This document shows, one piece after another, positions 1 through 8,266 of a stretch of DNA of 20,923 nucleotides. A program made the translations under genes and the position numbers. The notes under the pieces were generated by a model. It was not told where the DNA came from and ran no database searches. It saw only the letters and a list, made by a program, of their open reading frames with translations. The stretch is taken from NCBI GenBank assembly GCA_004335635.1, contig QAXH01006647.1:22752-43674 (forward strand), given 5' to 3'. Origin of the DNA: Chloromonas sp. AAM2. Taxonomy: Eukaryota; Chlorophyta; Chlorophyceae; Chlamydomonadales; Chlamydomonadaceae. Each line of letters begins with the position of its first letter. The first letter of the stretch is position 1.

Positions 1-95
1 GACAGGTGCGCATGGGACATGACAGGTGCGCATGGGACACGACAGGTGCGCATGGGACACGACAGGTGCGCATGGGACACGACAGGTGCGCGTAG
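1..95. repeat. 20-bp minisatellite, about 4.6 copies
   Basis: Four 20-bp units beginning gacaggtgcgcatgggac lie head to tail at 1-80. A degenerating fifth unit reaches about 95. Unit 1 ends in t where units 2-4 end in c, so the array is nearly perfect. The array touches the window edge and may continue upstream. It lies inside what must be an intron of the peptidase gene whose next exon starts at 375. Confidence 0.95.
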
Positions 96-374
96 GAATG
101 GTTGTGGTAGCAGGTTGTTTGTGTGGGTGGCATGCGATTAAACATGAGTGTGCTGATGCCATGTGATTAAGCATTTGATGAAACACATGTTCATGCCTAC
201 CCACAAAACATGAAGCCTATGGCCCATTGGTAGTGCCCATTGAGATCCTGAAGCTGCAAAGCATCAAGCTCCAGGCGTGTGCCAGCTGGCTTGTTACTCT
301 TTTCACAATGCCATGCTCACCTGTGACCGTTGCACCCGCATACATTGCCGGTTGCCCACCCCCGTGTGTCACAG

Positions 375-929
375 GGTGTTGCAGCCCGGGCACATCATCA
401 CTATTGAGCCAGGGTGCTACATCCCGGACGAGGACAAGTACGGGGCCCTGCGCGCCATAGGTGTGCGGATAGAGGACGACGTGCTGGTCACACAGGACGG
501 CTGTGAGGTAGGCGACATGCTTTGGTGTGGTGTGGTGAAAGTGACAAGTGCTTGGGGCGCGTGCAACCAGCCTATTCCGATGTGGCTGGCCGTTCCAGCT
601 GCCAGGGCTTGCCCGGGTCATGAGCAGGGCAGCTTGTGCGCAGGTGTTTGGCAGTCACGAAATTGGCAGCAGCGCATACCCCGCCTCATTCGGGTCATGG
701 GCTTGTTTGTGTCTCTGCGAGCGGGCATGGCGGCGTATTATATCAAGTCATTTCTTTCTGTCAATTCTAATGATTCTTATGATTCGTCTTTCGGTGTCTA
801 TCTTATCTGTCCAGGAGCCCATACCCTTGTGCTTTGCCGCAGGTCCTGTCCGGGGCCGTGCCCCGGCTGCCCGCTGACATGGAGGCCGTGGTGGGGACGG
901 CCTGGACACGCAACCCCCGGGGAGCGTAG
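375..929 (+). CDS. XPNPEP3: Xaa-Pro aminopeptidase 3-like M24 metallopeptidase, C-terminal exons (5' part outside window)
   Basis: Two coding exons, 375-507 and 843-929, carry the C-terminus of a proline-specific M24B aminopeptidase (ICP55/XPNPEP3 class, which in other eukaryotes removes N-terminal residues from imported organellar proteins). The first exon opens with one base completing a split codon, then reads [20 protein letters not shown] and ends [16 protein letters not shown]. The Glu of TIEPG and the Glu of RIEDD correspond to the two metal-ligand glutamates of the pita-bread fold; the Asp, Asp and His ligands must lie upstream. The exon ends GAG|GTAGGC at phase 0. After a cag acceptor, exon 2 reads [17 protein letters not shown] and stops at TAG 927-929, the usual position for the family. 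No convincing exon is seen in 96-374, which looks intronic. The plus-strand ORF that runs on to 1341 is intron read-through. Membership of the XPNPEP3 group, rather than another aminopeptidase P, is inferred from this C-terminal part only. Confidence 0.88.
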
Positions 930-1927
930 GACGCTCTGCAAACGGTTCAAGCCCAGGCAGTCAACCCAGCGGATTAGTGTGCACTGCACATGCTCCGCTG
1001 GCTGGTCCTGGCTCCCTGAGAGCAGGAGTCACTGTGGAGGGCTGCACCAGGGTTTCTTTATCTTCGTCCAGCCACCCAGCGTGTGCACAATAGGGTCTCT
1101 GCGAAGCAGCCAGCCAGGGCTGCGACCAGGCCAGGTGCGTCAGCGAGCAGGACCAGTGTGCACTGCAAGCATAGTCTTTGTGCATGACTCTTCTGAGCGA
1201 TTTCTGCCTCCATATCTGCATTGCAATGCCCAACAGCCCAGTAATCAGGAGTCTGTGAGCCACTGGCTGGTCATGGCAGATGCAGAGACAACGCCATTCA
1301 GTTCAACATGGCGAGCTGAAACACTGTATAAAGGGACATAAATATACCAAAGAACGTTTGCGTGTTGACGTTTCGTTTACCTTGGGTGGCAATTCACGAG
1401 CGTGCAAACCGTTAGAGGTTTGAGCGGCGTGCAGCAGCGGTGTGTCAAGCGAGGGTGGTTCGGTCGCACGTGAATACAGTGCAGCCTGAGACGCAGGACA
1501 AGGACATCTGAGTAGGATGAAGCCTGGCTGGCCGGTACACTACGTAGCAGCGCCTATTTTGAGCAACATTTCAACGCCTGACAAAATCCAGGCCGTATTA
1601 TTTCCAAGTACATCAATCATTATCTTCTGGTTTACTCCAGTGACGTCTGACAGCCGCTGTGGCAACTGTTGAGTTGTACAGCAGTGAGATTTGTTATCAG
1701 ACTACACTATGATGAGTCTTCCTCGAGTCATTAGCCTGCAAGGCGGCATGAGTGCATTTGCTTTCACCTTCCTTCCCTGCAACAGATAGGTCAGCAAGTG
1801 ATGTGTGTGTATGGGGAGTGTGCGTCTGGACTGAGCTGCCAGCAGCGCTGCATTGAACTCTCATGGTGTTTCTAAATTATTACTATTGTACCTTGTGTTC
1901 GTCTTGGCTGCCACTGCATTGCGTGTA

Positions 1928-1932
1928 TGTAA
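1928..1932 (+). promoter_or_regulatory. TGTAA poly(A) signal, aminopeptidase gene
   Basis: This is the first TGTAA pentamer on the plus strand after the stop at 929. TGTAA is the usual chlorophyte nuclear polyadenylation signal. The implied 3' UTR is about 1 kb. Assignment rests on position only. Confidence 0.5.
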
Positions 1933-2169
1933 CACCAGTGCATAGTGCAACGCAGACATGTGCTAACACAGATTGCTGAGCAGGCGTACTACTGCCCTCT
2001 CACATCGGTGTACATAGTGTGTCAGCCCACAGCATGACGCTGCATGCCTGATTACCGCCTCAGTACCAGTTCTTCCGGGAGGAGAGGCACACCACAACTG
2101 ATGCCTTAAGGTTTGGACACGTTGCTACCTTGATGCCGCTGCGTCGCAATCCCCTCAAGCCAGTCAATT

Positions 2170-2174
2170 TTACA
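2170..2174 (-). promoter_or_regulatory. TGTAA poly(A) signal, HEAGH metalloprotease gene
   Basis: Plus-strand ttaca is TGTAA on the minus strand. It is the first such pentamer downstream of the minus-strand stop at 2536-2534, giving a 3' UTR of about 360 nt. Confidence 0.5.
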
Positions 2175-2533
2175 AAGGCACACGTCCTGTCTTCACAAGC
2201 GCCTACTATGGTCAAACATACCACTCTCGCACAAATAGCATAGAACCTACTCAAGGCTGCCACATGTGCACAAAATTGCTTCAGCTTTCTGAACGTAGCA
2301 AGATTCATCAAGGGTATGAAGGCATACTAATCGAAACCCTTCATCTTCATCGTACCAACATTTCAACAGCAGAAACTGCGCAAAAACTGCGTTGAAAGAA
2401 AAAGAACCCATTTTGTACACCTCTGCTTCTGAACATTAATATATTCCTCATGCTCCCTCAATGCACACACATGCTTCTCTTCAGTGCACAAGCCCGCTCC
2501 CTTCCAATTTGAGCCGTCATTTGTTGAAGTTGC

Positions 2534-5500
2534 TCACACGTCTTCTGGATTCAACTGATGCAATCTGTCCTCAATCATGGCTATGCATGAGGCCACTGAC
2601 GCGCCTGACTGCATCATATTGGCCAGTTCGGCATGTATGTCCGCATGGCGGCGCAGGAGCGTGGTGGTGTTGAGGACAGCCCAGCGAACCTGCAGGAAAC
2701 GCCACAATGTGCTTGCTGATGTATCGCCCCCCTGCTCCTCTGCTCATGTGTCAGGGCCTGGGAGACCGAGTGCAGTGCTACGCATGGAGACCTGGGTGTC
2801 CAGCTCTGAGAATGATCGCATCTCTCTCAGAATTCAGCGGCTTTCACATGGCAGCACATCCCTCCACGTATCGTGTGCGCGTGTGCAGACAGTCGGTGGA
2901 CAAAGATGCACGCAGCTTGGTATGAGCCCGTTGTCTCAAGATGTCACCGGCACTGTGATGTGCCACAGACCTGAGACTGCGAGTTTGCCTGGCGAATGAG
3001 ACAACATGCAGGCCCCTCCTACCTCTCCATCTGCCTTCTTCTGCGTGAACCCCAAAGCGCGCAGCATGGTGTCTAACTGAGCTATGTCGCCCACGCCACC
3101 TTCAGCCTACAAGCCCAATGCACACCAAACAGGACAACAAGTGCATGTCAAACTTGTGTCACGAATACAGCGGTTGTTGGGTTAACTGAAGTCAACTTGC
3201 TGCTTGCAAGCTTTGCTCCGCCAGGCACTGTCTGCTGCACTGTTCAGTCTATGCCATGGCCCACACGGTCGTGTTCTGTAACGCCATGTAACGTCGTAGC
3301 GCCATAACTGACTGTTGATGATCCCATCTAAGCACCACGTTTGGCCTTCTTGTATGCCGTTGGACTGCTTGTATGTGATGGTGAGCTCGTTATTTTCTTA
3401 TGGTGTCATCCAGTCCACCTGCCATGCGTTGCCCTACTGGGGCTGTGCAAGTGCCAGCATGGTGGTTTCACCGTGGAGATGGCCATGGACTCCTGTTAGC
3501 TGTGCGTTATTGACATCATGACGAGCGAGCTCCCATTCAAACACACGCGCACCTCACACACAATCACTTCACCCGCCATGCACTGCCGCATTAGGCCTCG
3601 TCTCTCACCTGTCCGTAGCACAGTGCCTCCGTGACCACCCCCGCCAGCGCCACACACGCGTACGCCTCCAGGCTGGATGCGCCCAGGCGGCCTGAGGCCA
3701 CCTGGCGCCGGAAGGACAGGTCGCAGAACTGCGTGCCCGCCTGGAGGTTCAGCGTGCGGTACCTGGGGAGGTGGTCAAAAGCATGCACTGTTAGAAGCAT
3801 ACACGCTGTTGAGCAGCACGCACGGTTGGAGAGAGTACACTGTTGTGTGGGTTGTGTCTCCCGGAATGCACTGCTGATTGAGTCAGTGACACAAAAAAAG
3901 CTGTCTTAAAGCCGTCTTTCCTCGCCCATGTCACACGAGCTAGTGCCAGCATGCCTGCACCTCCATGCCCGCTCATACCACATCACCACGGACTTGCATG
4001 GTCCGAGAGCGATCTGCACTGTGCTGCCGTCCACCTCCCAATCCTCAGCCTCTCAAACCACCCGGCATTGCACCTCACATGCCTTTGATTTTGAATGATC
4101 ACAACAGACGCTCATCCCCAGCCGTTGTCCACCGACCCCTGTCACACCATCTGGAGCCTACTTGCACTTGGTCACCAACAGCCACCTGCACTGCGCTGCC
4201 GCATTCCCTACTTCCCACCGCCCCCCGTCCAATGCTAAGCCTCCCATGCTGACAGTCAACCCATGCATCACCCCGTCCTTAGCTCCCCCTCTGCAGCTCG
4301 TGAACTGCATTGTGCTGCCATCTGCAGCCGTGGCCCCTACATTCTTAGGATGTGTCAACCTCTACACGTTGTAACAAACTGCACCCCTGCTCCTCATGAC
4401 CGCACCTTGTGAACGCCTCCCATGCGGACAGCGTGTACGCGCGGGGCATGAGCCCCAGGAGGTACGCCACCAGGAAGTGCCCGGCCTCGTGCAGCGCCAC
4501 CCTCCGGGCGTAGCTCTTCACTGCCACCCGCCCCACGCTGTCAACCAACAGGGCCTCGCCACCGCCCTGATTGGCCACCTGAGGGAACACACGCAGAGGA
4601 CAGATTGCTGCCATGTGGTAATCGTGATGATAAAACCAGGGCATGCAGCTGGGCAAGCAGCAGAAGAGCAGCGCATAGACTTGAGCCCATTACACAGGAA
4701 GGCTTGCTGGCACAAGGCTTGCTCGAAGGAATCCTAGTGGAAAACGGAGCTGCCCCAGTTGGTCACTCGAGACCCGTTAAGTAACTCTCAAAGCCCGTCC
4801 ACCGCTGGGCTTTGGGTATGGGGCTCGCCAAGCCTTAAAACAGAGCAGCTGAATGTGCAGGCCTGGATAGATAGTTTCAGTTTGCTGGTACTGTCTCTCA
4901 GTACGTTGCCTTGCAGCCAGCTTCACGACATGCGTGCCAGAGCTACAGACACGGTCTCCAGGTAACCATTTAATCGCACCTGGTCTGCCACTAATAAGAA
5001 GATCATCGCAAATATGAGACCAAGCACCTGCGATGTCAGGCACCACAAGATGCACCTTGCAGCACGCCATTGCCAATTGCAAGGAGCAGATGCACGCCTA
5101 GGCCATTGAACAGCTTTGGGGAAAAAGCCATTGGCATCACCCCTGCAACCTCCGTGTGGGCATGCACATGAGCCGCCCTGACATGTCTGCATCAGACGTT
5201 GCGCGTTGAACACCTCCATGTGTGCCAGAGCACGTCTGGCAAGAGGCACAAGGGCCCCAAATGCATGTCCCAGGGCCTCCTGTTGACGATGACTTTGAAC
5301 AGTGCCATTCACAAGCCCACGTAAAAGCTGCTATGCCCATTACTTAAGGGATATTGAGGGATATCCAGGGACATATCCATATCCAGGGATGTACAGCCAA
5401 GGCTAGTGTCATACCACATCTGTGCTTATATTGATATATACTGATCCTGTGGCTCTGACACAGGCCTTCCAGAGGACCCTGAACCTTGCATGTGCCTGGT

Positions 5501-7459
5501 TTTTGGCGGCATCATGCCCATGCTTTGTTGGGGATGGTGATGTTGGCTGCTGCTGAGCACTTTGCTGGTTGGTCCTGCGGTACCGCTGGTTGAACCATGA
5601 TAAGCTTTGAGATGTTATAATAATAATGATGATTGATTCTGTGGACAGTGGTTAGCCACACCTGGCCTGCACCGTCAAATCCCACGTAGGTGGAGAAGGC
5701 CAAAAGGCCAGCCAGCGCCGCCACCTGTGCATGGCCAAGGAGAATTTGTGAGAAATACAACCTGCGGACCTAGAATAGCGAGCCAGCAGCTAGAGAGCAG
5801 AGAAGTGAAATGAACTGCAGCTTGTTGGTGTTGCAGGGGTGCATTCAAGTGCCCACCCATCACAGCTTGTGCCCACCCATCAAGCTTTCAAGTGCATGGT
5901 ACACCAGCATGCTGTCAAAACCAGTCCAAGCATCACAACTGGCCCAGCCAACTTCCCTGGCACGACCTGGGCCACAAGGCTGCCTGGGTGGATGCAGTTA
6001 TTCCCAATGCATGGCATGTACTTGCATTCACATGCAATGGCACCAGCCTGCCGGCCACCCTGTCCCCACTGCACGACTCAGACAAGTATAGCATAGCCTG
6101 GGCCTCAAGACCGCCTTGTGAGTGCAGTGTATTCCAATGCATGTGCTTGAACTTGGAATTGCACGTGATTGCATCAGCCGACCCGCCCCCAAAAAAAAGA
6201 TGTTTGCCAGTTCTGGGACACTTTTCCAGTACAAGTTGTGGTGTATTGTAACAATTCACAATGATACAAGTTCGCTGGAAATCATGCCAATTGATAGCAG
6301 AGTTTACAATCTCAGAGAATACGCGAGAAATTACATCTGAATAACGAAAAATCACTATTGGCAAGTCCAGAACTAGTGATTCACAATCTCCACAGTCCAA
6401 TCCCCTTTCAATGTCCCCTTTCCCCTATTGCCACACTAATTTCAGTGGCGTTTCTGGAAATTGTCCCAGAGCTGGCAAACATCTTTTTTTTTGCCTGAAC
6501 TAGCAAAGGCGTGCGGCCGCACCTGTCCCCCGTTGCGCACGGTGTTGAGTGACTTGTCCTCCGGGGACAGGAGCCGGGTGGCGTCTATGTTGTTCAGCCG
6601 CAGCTCCTCAATGGTGTACTGACGTTTGGGAACCTGGACAGCCAACAGATACAACTTGCTGCAAAACCATGAGATGCGGCCAGTCATGCGTATAGAGTGT
6701 GCTGCAGCCAGCGGCGGTGGGTCGTGCAGAGCAACTTGGCTGCTATGGGCACTTGGCATTTAAGCATACAGAAGCTGACCCTTATGACAAAGGGTGGCAG
6801 TACTTGCATGGGCTGCTGCTGCGTCATCTGCCGTTTTGGCATTGTTGCTCCTTTTCTCTGGAGCGCAGGGGGCGTACGGCCATCTCATCTAGAAACCCAT
6901 CCAATTGAGTGTCTGAGGTGTCCCTGGGCCTGCAAACTATTGAATCCGAGTCACTCATGCCTGCCAACTCACCAGACCTAATTAATTAGCACCCCAAAGG
7001 GCATAACCTGTCGTTGCTCTGCTGCCTACCACAAGCTGAGGTCTACCTGCTCTGTTTCATACCTGGTGTGATCAAGTTCCCAGTGTCATTCAGACCAAGA
7101 CCAAGACACTGCCCGACTCACCACCCAGGAAAGAGGGCACAAACTCTTGTCCAGCTCACCTGATGTGCTCCTGCAAATCCTCGCAGCTTGCCTTCCTCCT
7201 TGAGCTGCGCAACTAGCTGCAAGGCAGCTTCTTCACCATCAGCTTCTCCAGTGCTTGACAGGTAGGTGTCCAACTGCCGCACTACATCTGGGCTTAACAC
7301 TGGAGAGGAAACGCTAGTTGATGCAGCCAGGAGACGGCATGCTTGCCGAGCCTTGCTGTTTGTGGATGGGAGGGCCACTACACGACCAGCCACAGGTCTG
7401 GCTGGGGCATGAGAAGTGCCAAGAGAGACACCTAATCCTTTGTGAGTAGAGAGCTGCAT
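2534..7459 (-). CDS. Plastid-targeted FtsH-M41-like zinc metalloprotease homologue lacking an AAA+ domain
   Basis: Seven exons on the minus strand: 7459-7160, 6633-6523, 5724-5662, 4578-4406, 3762-3609, 3106-3023, 2689-2534. Phases agree at every join and give 346 residues. The start is the first ATG after an in-frame stop at 7489-7487. Residues 1 to about 50 are rich in Ser, Ala, Arg and Thr with few acids, like a chloroplast transit peptide. Residues 101-137 carry RQYTIEELRLNNIDATRLLS. Exon 3 (138-158) is a hydrophobic, possibly membrane, stretch. HEAGH lies at 188-192, followed by FLVAYLLGLMP. GGVGDI near 270-275 matches the GAxxDL region of FtsH that supplies the third zinc ligand, making Asp274 the likely ligand. 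The C-terminus continues LGFTQKKAD and VRWAVLNTTTLLRRH. Order and spacing match a plant and algal family usually annotated as stress-regulated or ATP-dependent zinc metalloprotease-like, which has the M41-type peptidase region but no Walker motifs. None is visible here. Plastid location and proteolytic activity are inferred. The gene converges on the aminopeptidase gene and diverges from the Dib1 gene. Confidence 0.92.
3763..4405 (-). other. Intron 4 of the metalloprotease gene, with degenerate C-rich repeats
   Basis: A 643-nt intron with donor GTGCGG after 4406 and acceptor CCCCAG before 3762. On the plus strand around 4016, 4188 and 4303 the motif ctgca(c/t)tg(t/c)gctgcc recurs three times at uneven spacing of about 115-170 nt, separated by C-rich sequence. 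This low-complexity structure explains the overlapping ORFs on both strands. No exon is supported. Confidence 0.6.
4579..5661 (-). other. Intron 3 of the metalloprotease gene, the longest intron in the window
   Basis: A 1083-nt intron between exon 3 (ends 5662) and exon 4 (starts 4578). It contains ORFs of 101-129 codons on the minus strand (5082-4777, 5312-4923). These have no recognisable domain, and phase and conservation of the flanking exons leave no room for them. Confidence 0.8.
5346..5394. repeat. Short gggatat/atccaggga direct and palindromic repeats
   Basis: Within intron 3 of the metalloprotease gene a 49-nt stretch alternates agggatat and atatccaggga, including the palindrome ggatatcc. 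Direct copies of tatccaggga occur twice. It could fold into a small hairpin on either strand. No function is claimed. Confidence 0.55.
5725..6522 (-). other. Intron 2 of the metalloprotease gene, carrying an inverted-repeat element
   Basis: A 798-nt intron. Its 5' part (6191-6492) is the inverted-repeat unit listed separately. The rest holds a direct repeat of gtgcccacccatca near 5849-5881. The 155-codon minus ORF 6400-5933 lies wholly inside it and has no recognisable domain. Confidence 0.8.
6191..6492. mobile_element. MITE-like unit: 39-nt terminal inverted repeats around AT-rich DNA
   Basis: The left arm, 6191-6229, reads A8 then GATGTTTGCCAG, one variable base, TCTGGGACA and a T-rich run ending in CCAG. 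The right arm, 6492-6454 read on the minus strand, repeats this with A9, two substitutions and one deleted T. Both arms are 39 nt. The roughly 224-nt interior is visibly richer in A+T than the flanks and is not itself inverted. No clear target-site duplication is seen and no transposase is encoded. A non-autonomous DNA element in an intron fits best; a local inversion-duplication is the alternative. Confidence 0.6.
6634..7159 (-). other. Intron 1 of the metalloprotease gene
   Basis: A 526-nt intron with donor GTGAGC after 7160 and acceptor CCAG before 6633. I see no exon, repeat or RNA gene in it. Confidence 0.8.
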
Positions 7460-7757
7460 GGCACCAAATTCAAGTCCTGAATTGCCTCAGGCTGGCAGCG
7501 GCTTCAGGCTTCACGGAAGGAGAAGAAGGAGGCAAACACGTGCACCACAACCGAAACTCAACAACTTTCACACGGTGACCACGCGTGCATTCAAACGACG
7601 GTATCTACGCCTGTTCTCGCGGTATCTACGCCTGTTCTCGCTTTCGTTAAGTGAAGGCGCCAACGGAGTGGCGTAACCAACCGAGCAACCCTTGCCGATC
7701 GCAACCCCGAGCGGAAGCGCGCCAGTCGCAGCTGAGGGACGCTCAAGTAGGAGACAG
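7460..7757. promoter_or_regulatory. Divergent promoter and 5' UTRs shared by the metalloprotease and Dib1 genes
   Basis: The two start codons, at 7459 (minus) and 8267 (plus), are separated by only about 300 bp of candidate promoter plus a 5' UTR intron of the Dib1 gene. The segment must hold both transcription starts. It contains a perfect 21-bp tandem direct repeat. I cannot identify a TATA box or transcription start with confidence. Confidence 0.6.
7599..7640. repeat. Perfect 21-bp tandem direct repeat in the divergent promoter
   Basis: The 21-bp unit at 7599-7619, beginning cggtatctacgcctgttctc, is repeated without mismatch at 7620-7640. It sits in the middle of the interval between the two divergent genes, where promoter elements are expected. 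Confidence 0.95.
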
Positions 7758-8265
7758 GTATGTAGAGTGCATGCCACACAAGGCTTGATGATGGTGTGTG
7801 CCTCCGCCCACCAACCTTCATGCCATGCGCTTCCTGCGTGTATGTATTTTGCAAAGGCCAACACACTAGCAAGCACATCTCAGGGACTGCGTGGACTTCT
7901 GTATCGCCTTTGTTCTGCCACCTGTGGGTGGGTGGGGAGCTGCTGGTGTCTGGGTCAGTGGTGGTCGCAGCTCACACGTCATGCACATGCTTCATTCCTA
8001 GCTCCCCCACCGTGGCACCCATCAGCCCATGCGCACTACACCAGCCCACGCGCACCACACCGGCCCATGTGCACCACACCAGCAATGGCCGCATGTGCAT
8101 GGCCAGCATGCACAAGGTTCGTGCCTACAGCACTGCGAGCACACAGCATGCCTAGTTTGCCCTGCGGCGCGCACCAGCCTATGCGTACTGCGTGCACCAC
8201 AAGCGCGCACAGCACGCCACTGCTCGCCCTGCCTTGCACTGCTGCACAGGCTAACTAACCCACAG
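7758..8265 (+). other. Probable 5' UTR intron of the Dib1 gene
   Basis: A strong donor, CAG|GTATGT at 7757/7758, and an acceptor, cccacag ending at 8265, bracket sequence full of stops and simple repeats immediately before the ATG at 8267. Splicing would put the start codon two bases after the junction-proximal G, with A at -3. The exact acceptor is uncertain; tgcacag ending at 8249 is an alternative. The 188- and 119-codon ORFs here read through repeats. Confidence 0.6.
8023..8079. repeat. 19-bp tandem repeat, three copies
   Basis: Units at 8023-8041, 8042-8060 and 8061-8079 follow the pattern crgcccaygygcacyacac, each with one to three differences. The array lies inside the proposed 5' UTR intron of the Dib1 gene and produces His/Pro/Thr-rich chance ORFs on both strands. 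Confidence 0.85.
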
Positions 8266-8266
8266 G

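Larger units (their letters stand above)
930..2533. other. Convergent 3' UTRs and short intergenic gap
   Basis: No supported coding exon. The plus-strand peptidase stops at 929 and its first downstream TGTAA is at 1928. The minus-strand metalloprotease stops at 2534 and its first downstream TGTAA (ttaca on plus) is at 2174-2170. This suggests two long 3' UTRs with about 240 bp between them. ORFs of 83-100 codons here (for example minus 2311-2060) have no recognisable domain and I treat them as chance. Confidence 0.6.

Noticed and set aside
277..1341. 354-codon plus-strand ORF
   Set aside because: Only 375-507 is conserved coding sequence in this frame. The rest is intron and 3' UTR read-through past a clear GTAGGC donor; the true C-terminus comes from 843-929.
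2060..2311. 83-codon minus-strand ORF
   Set aside because: No recognisable domain; it lies across the likely poly(A) signal of the metalloprotease gene and fits 3' UTR sequence.
5933..6400. 155-codon minus-strand ORF
   Set aside because: Wholly within intron 2 of the metalloprotease gene and running into the inverted-repeat unit; no domain and no splice phase allows it.
8023..8079. Regular short repeats suggesting a CRISPR array
   Set aside because: The units abut without spacers, and the surroundings are a eukaryotic intron. The same applies to 1-95.
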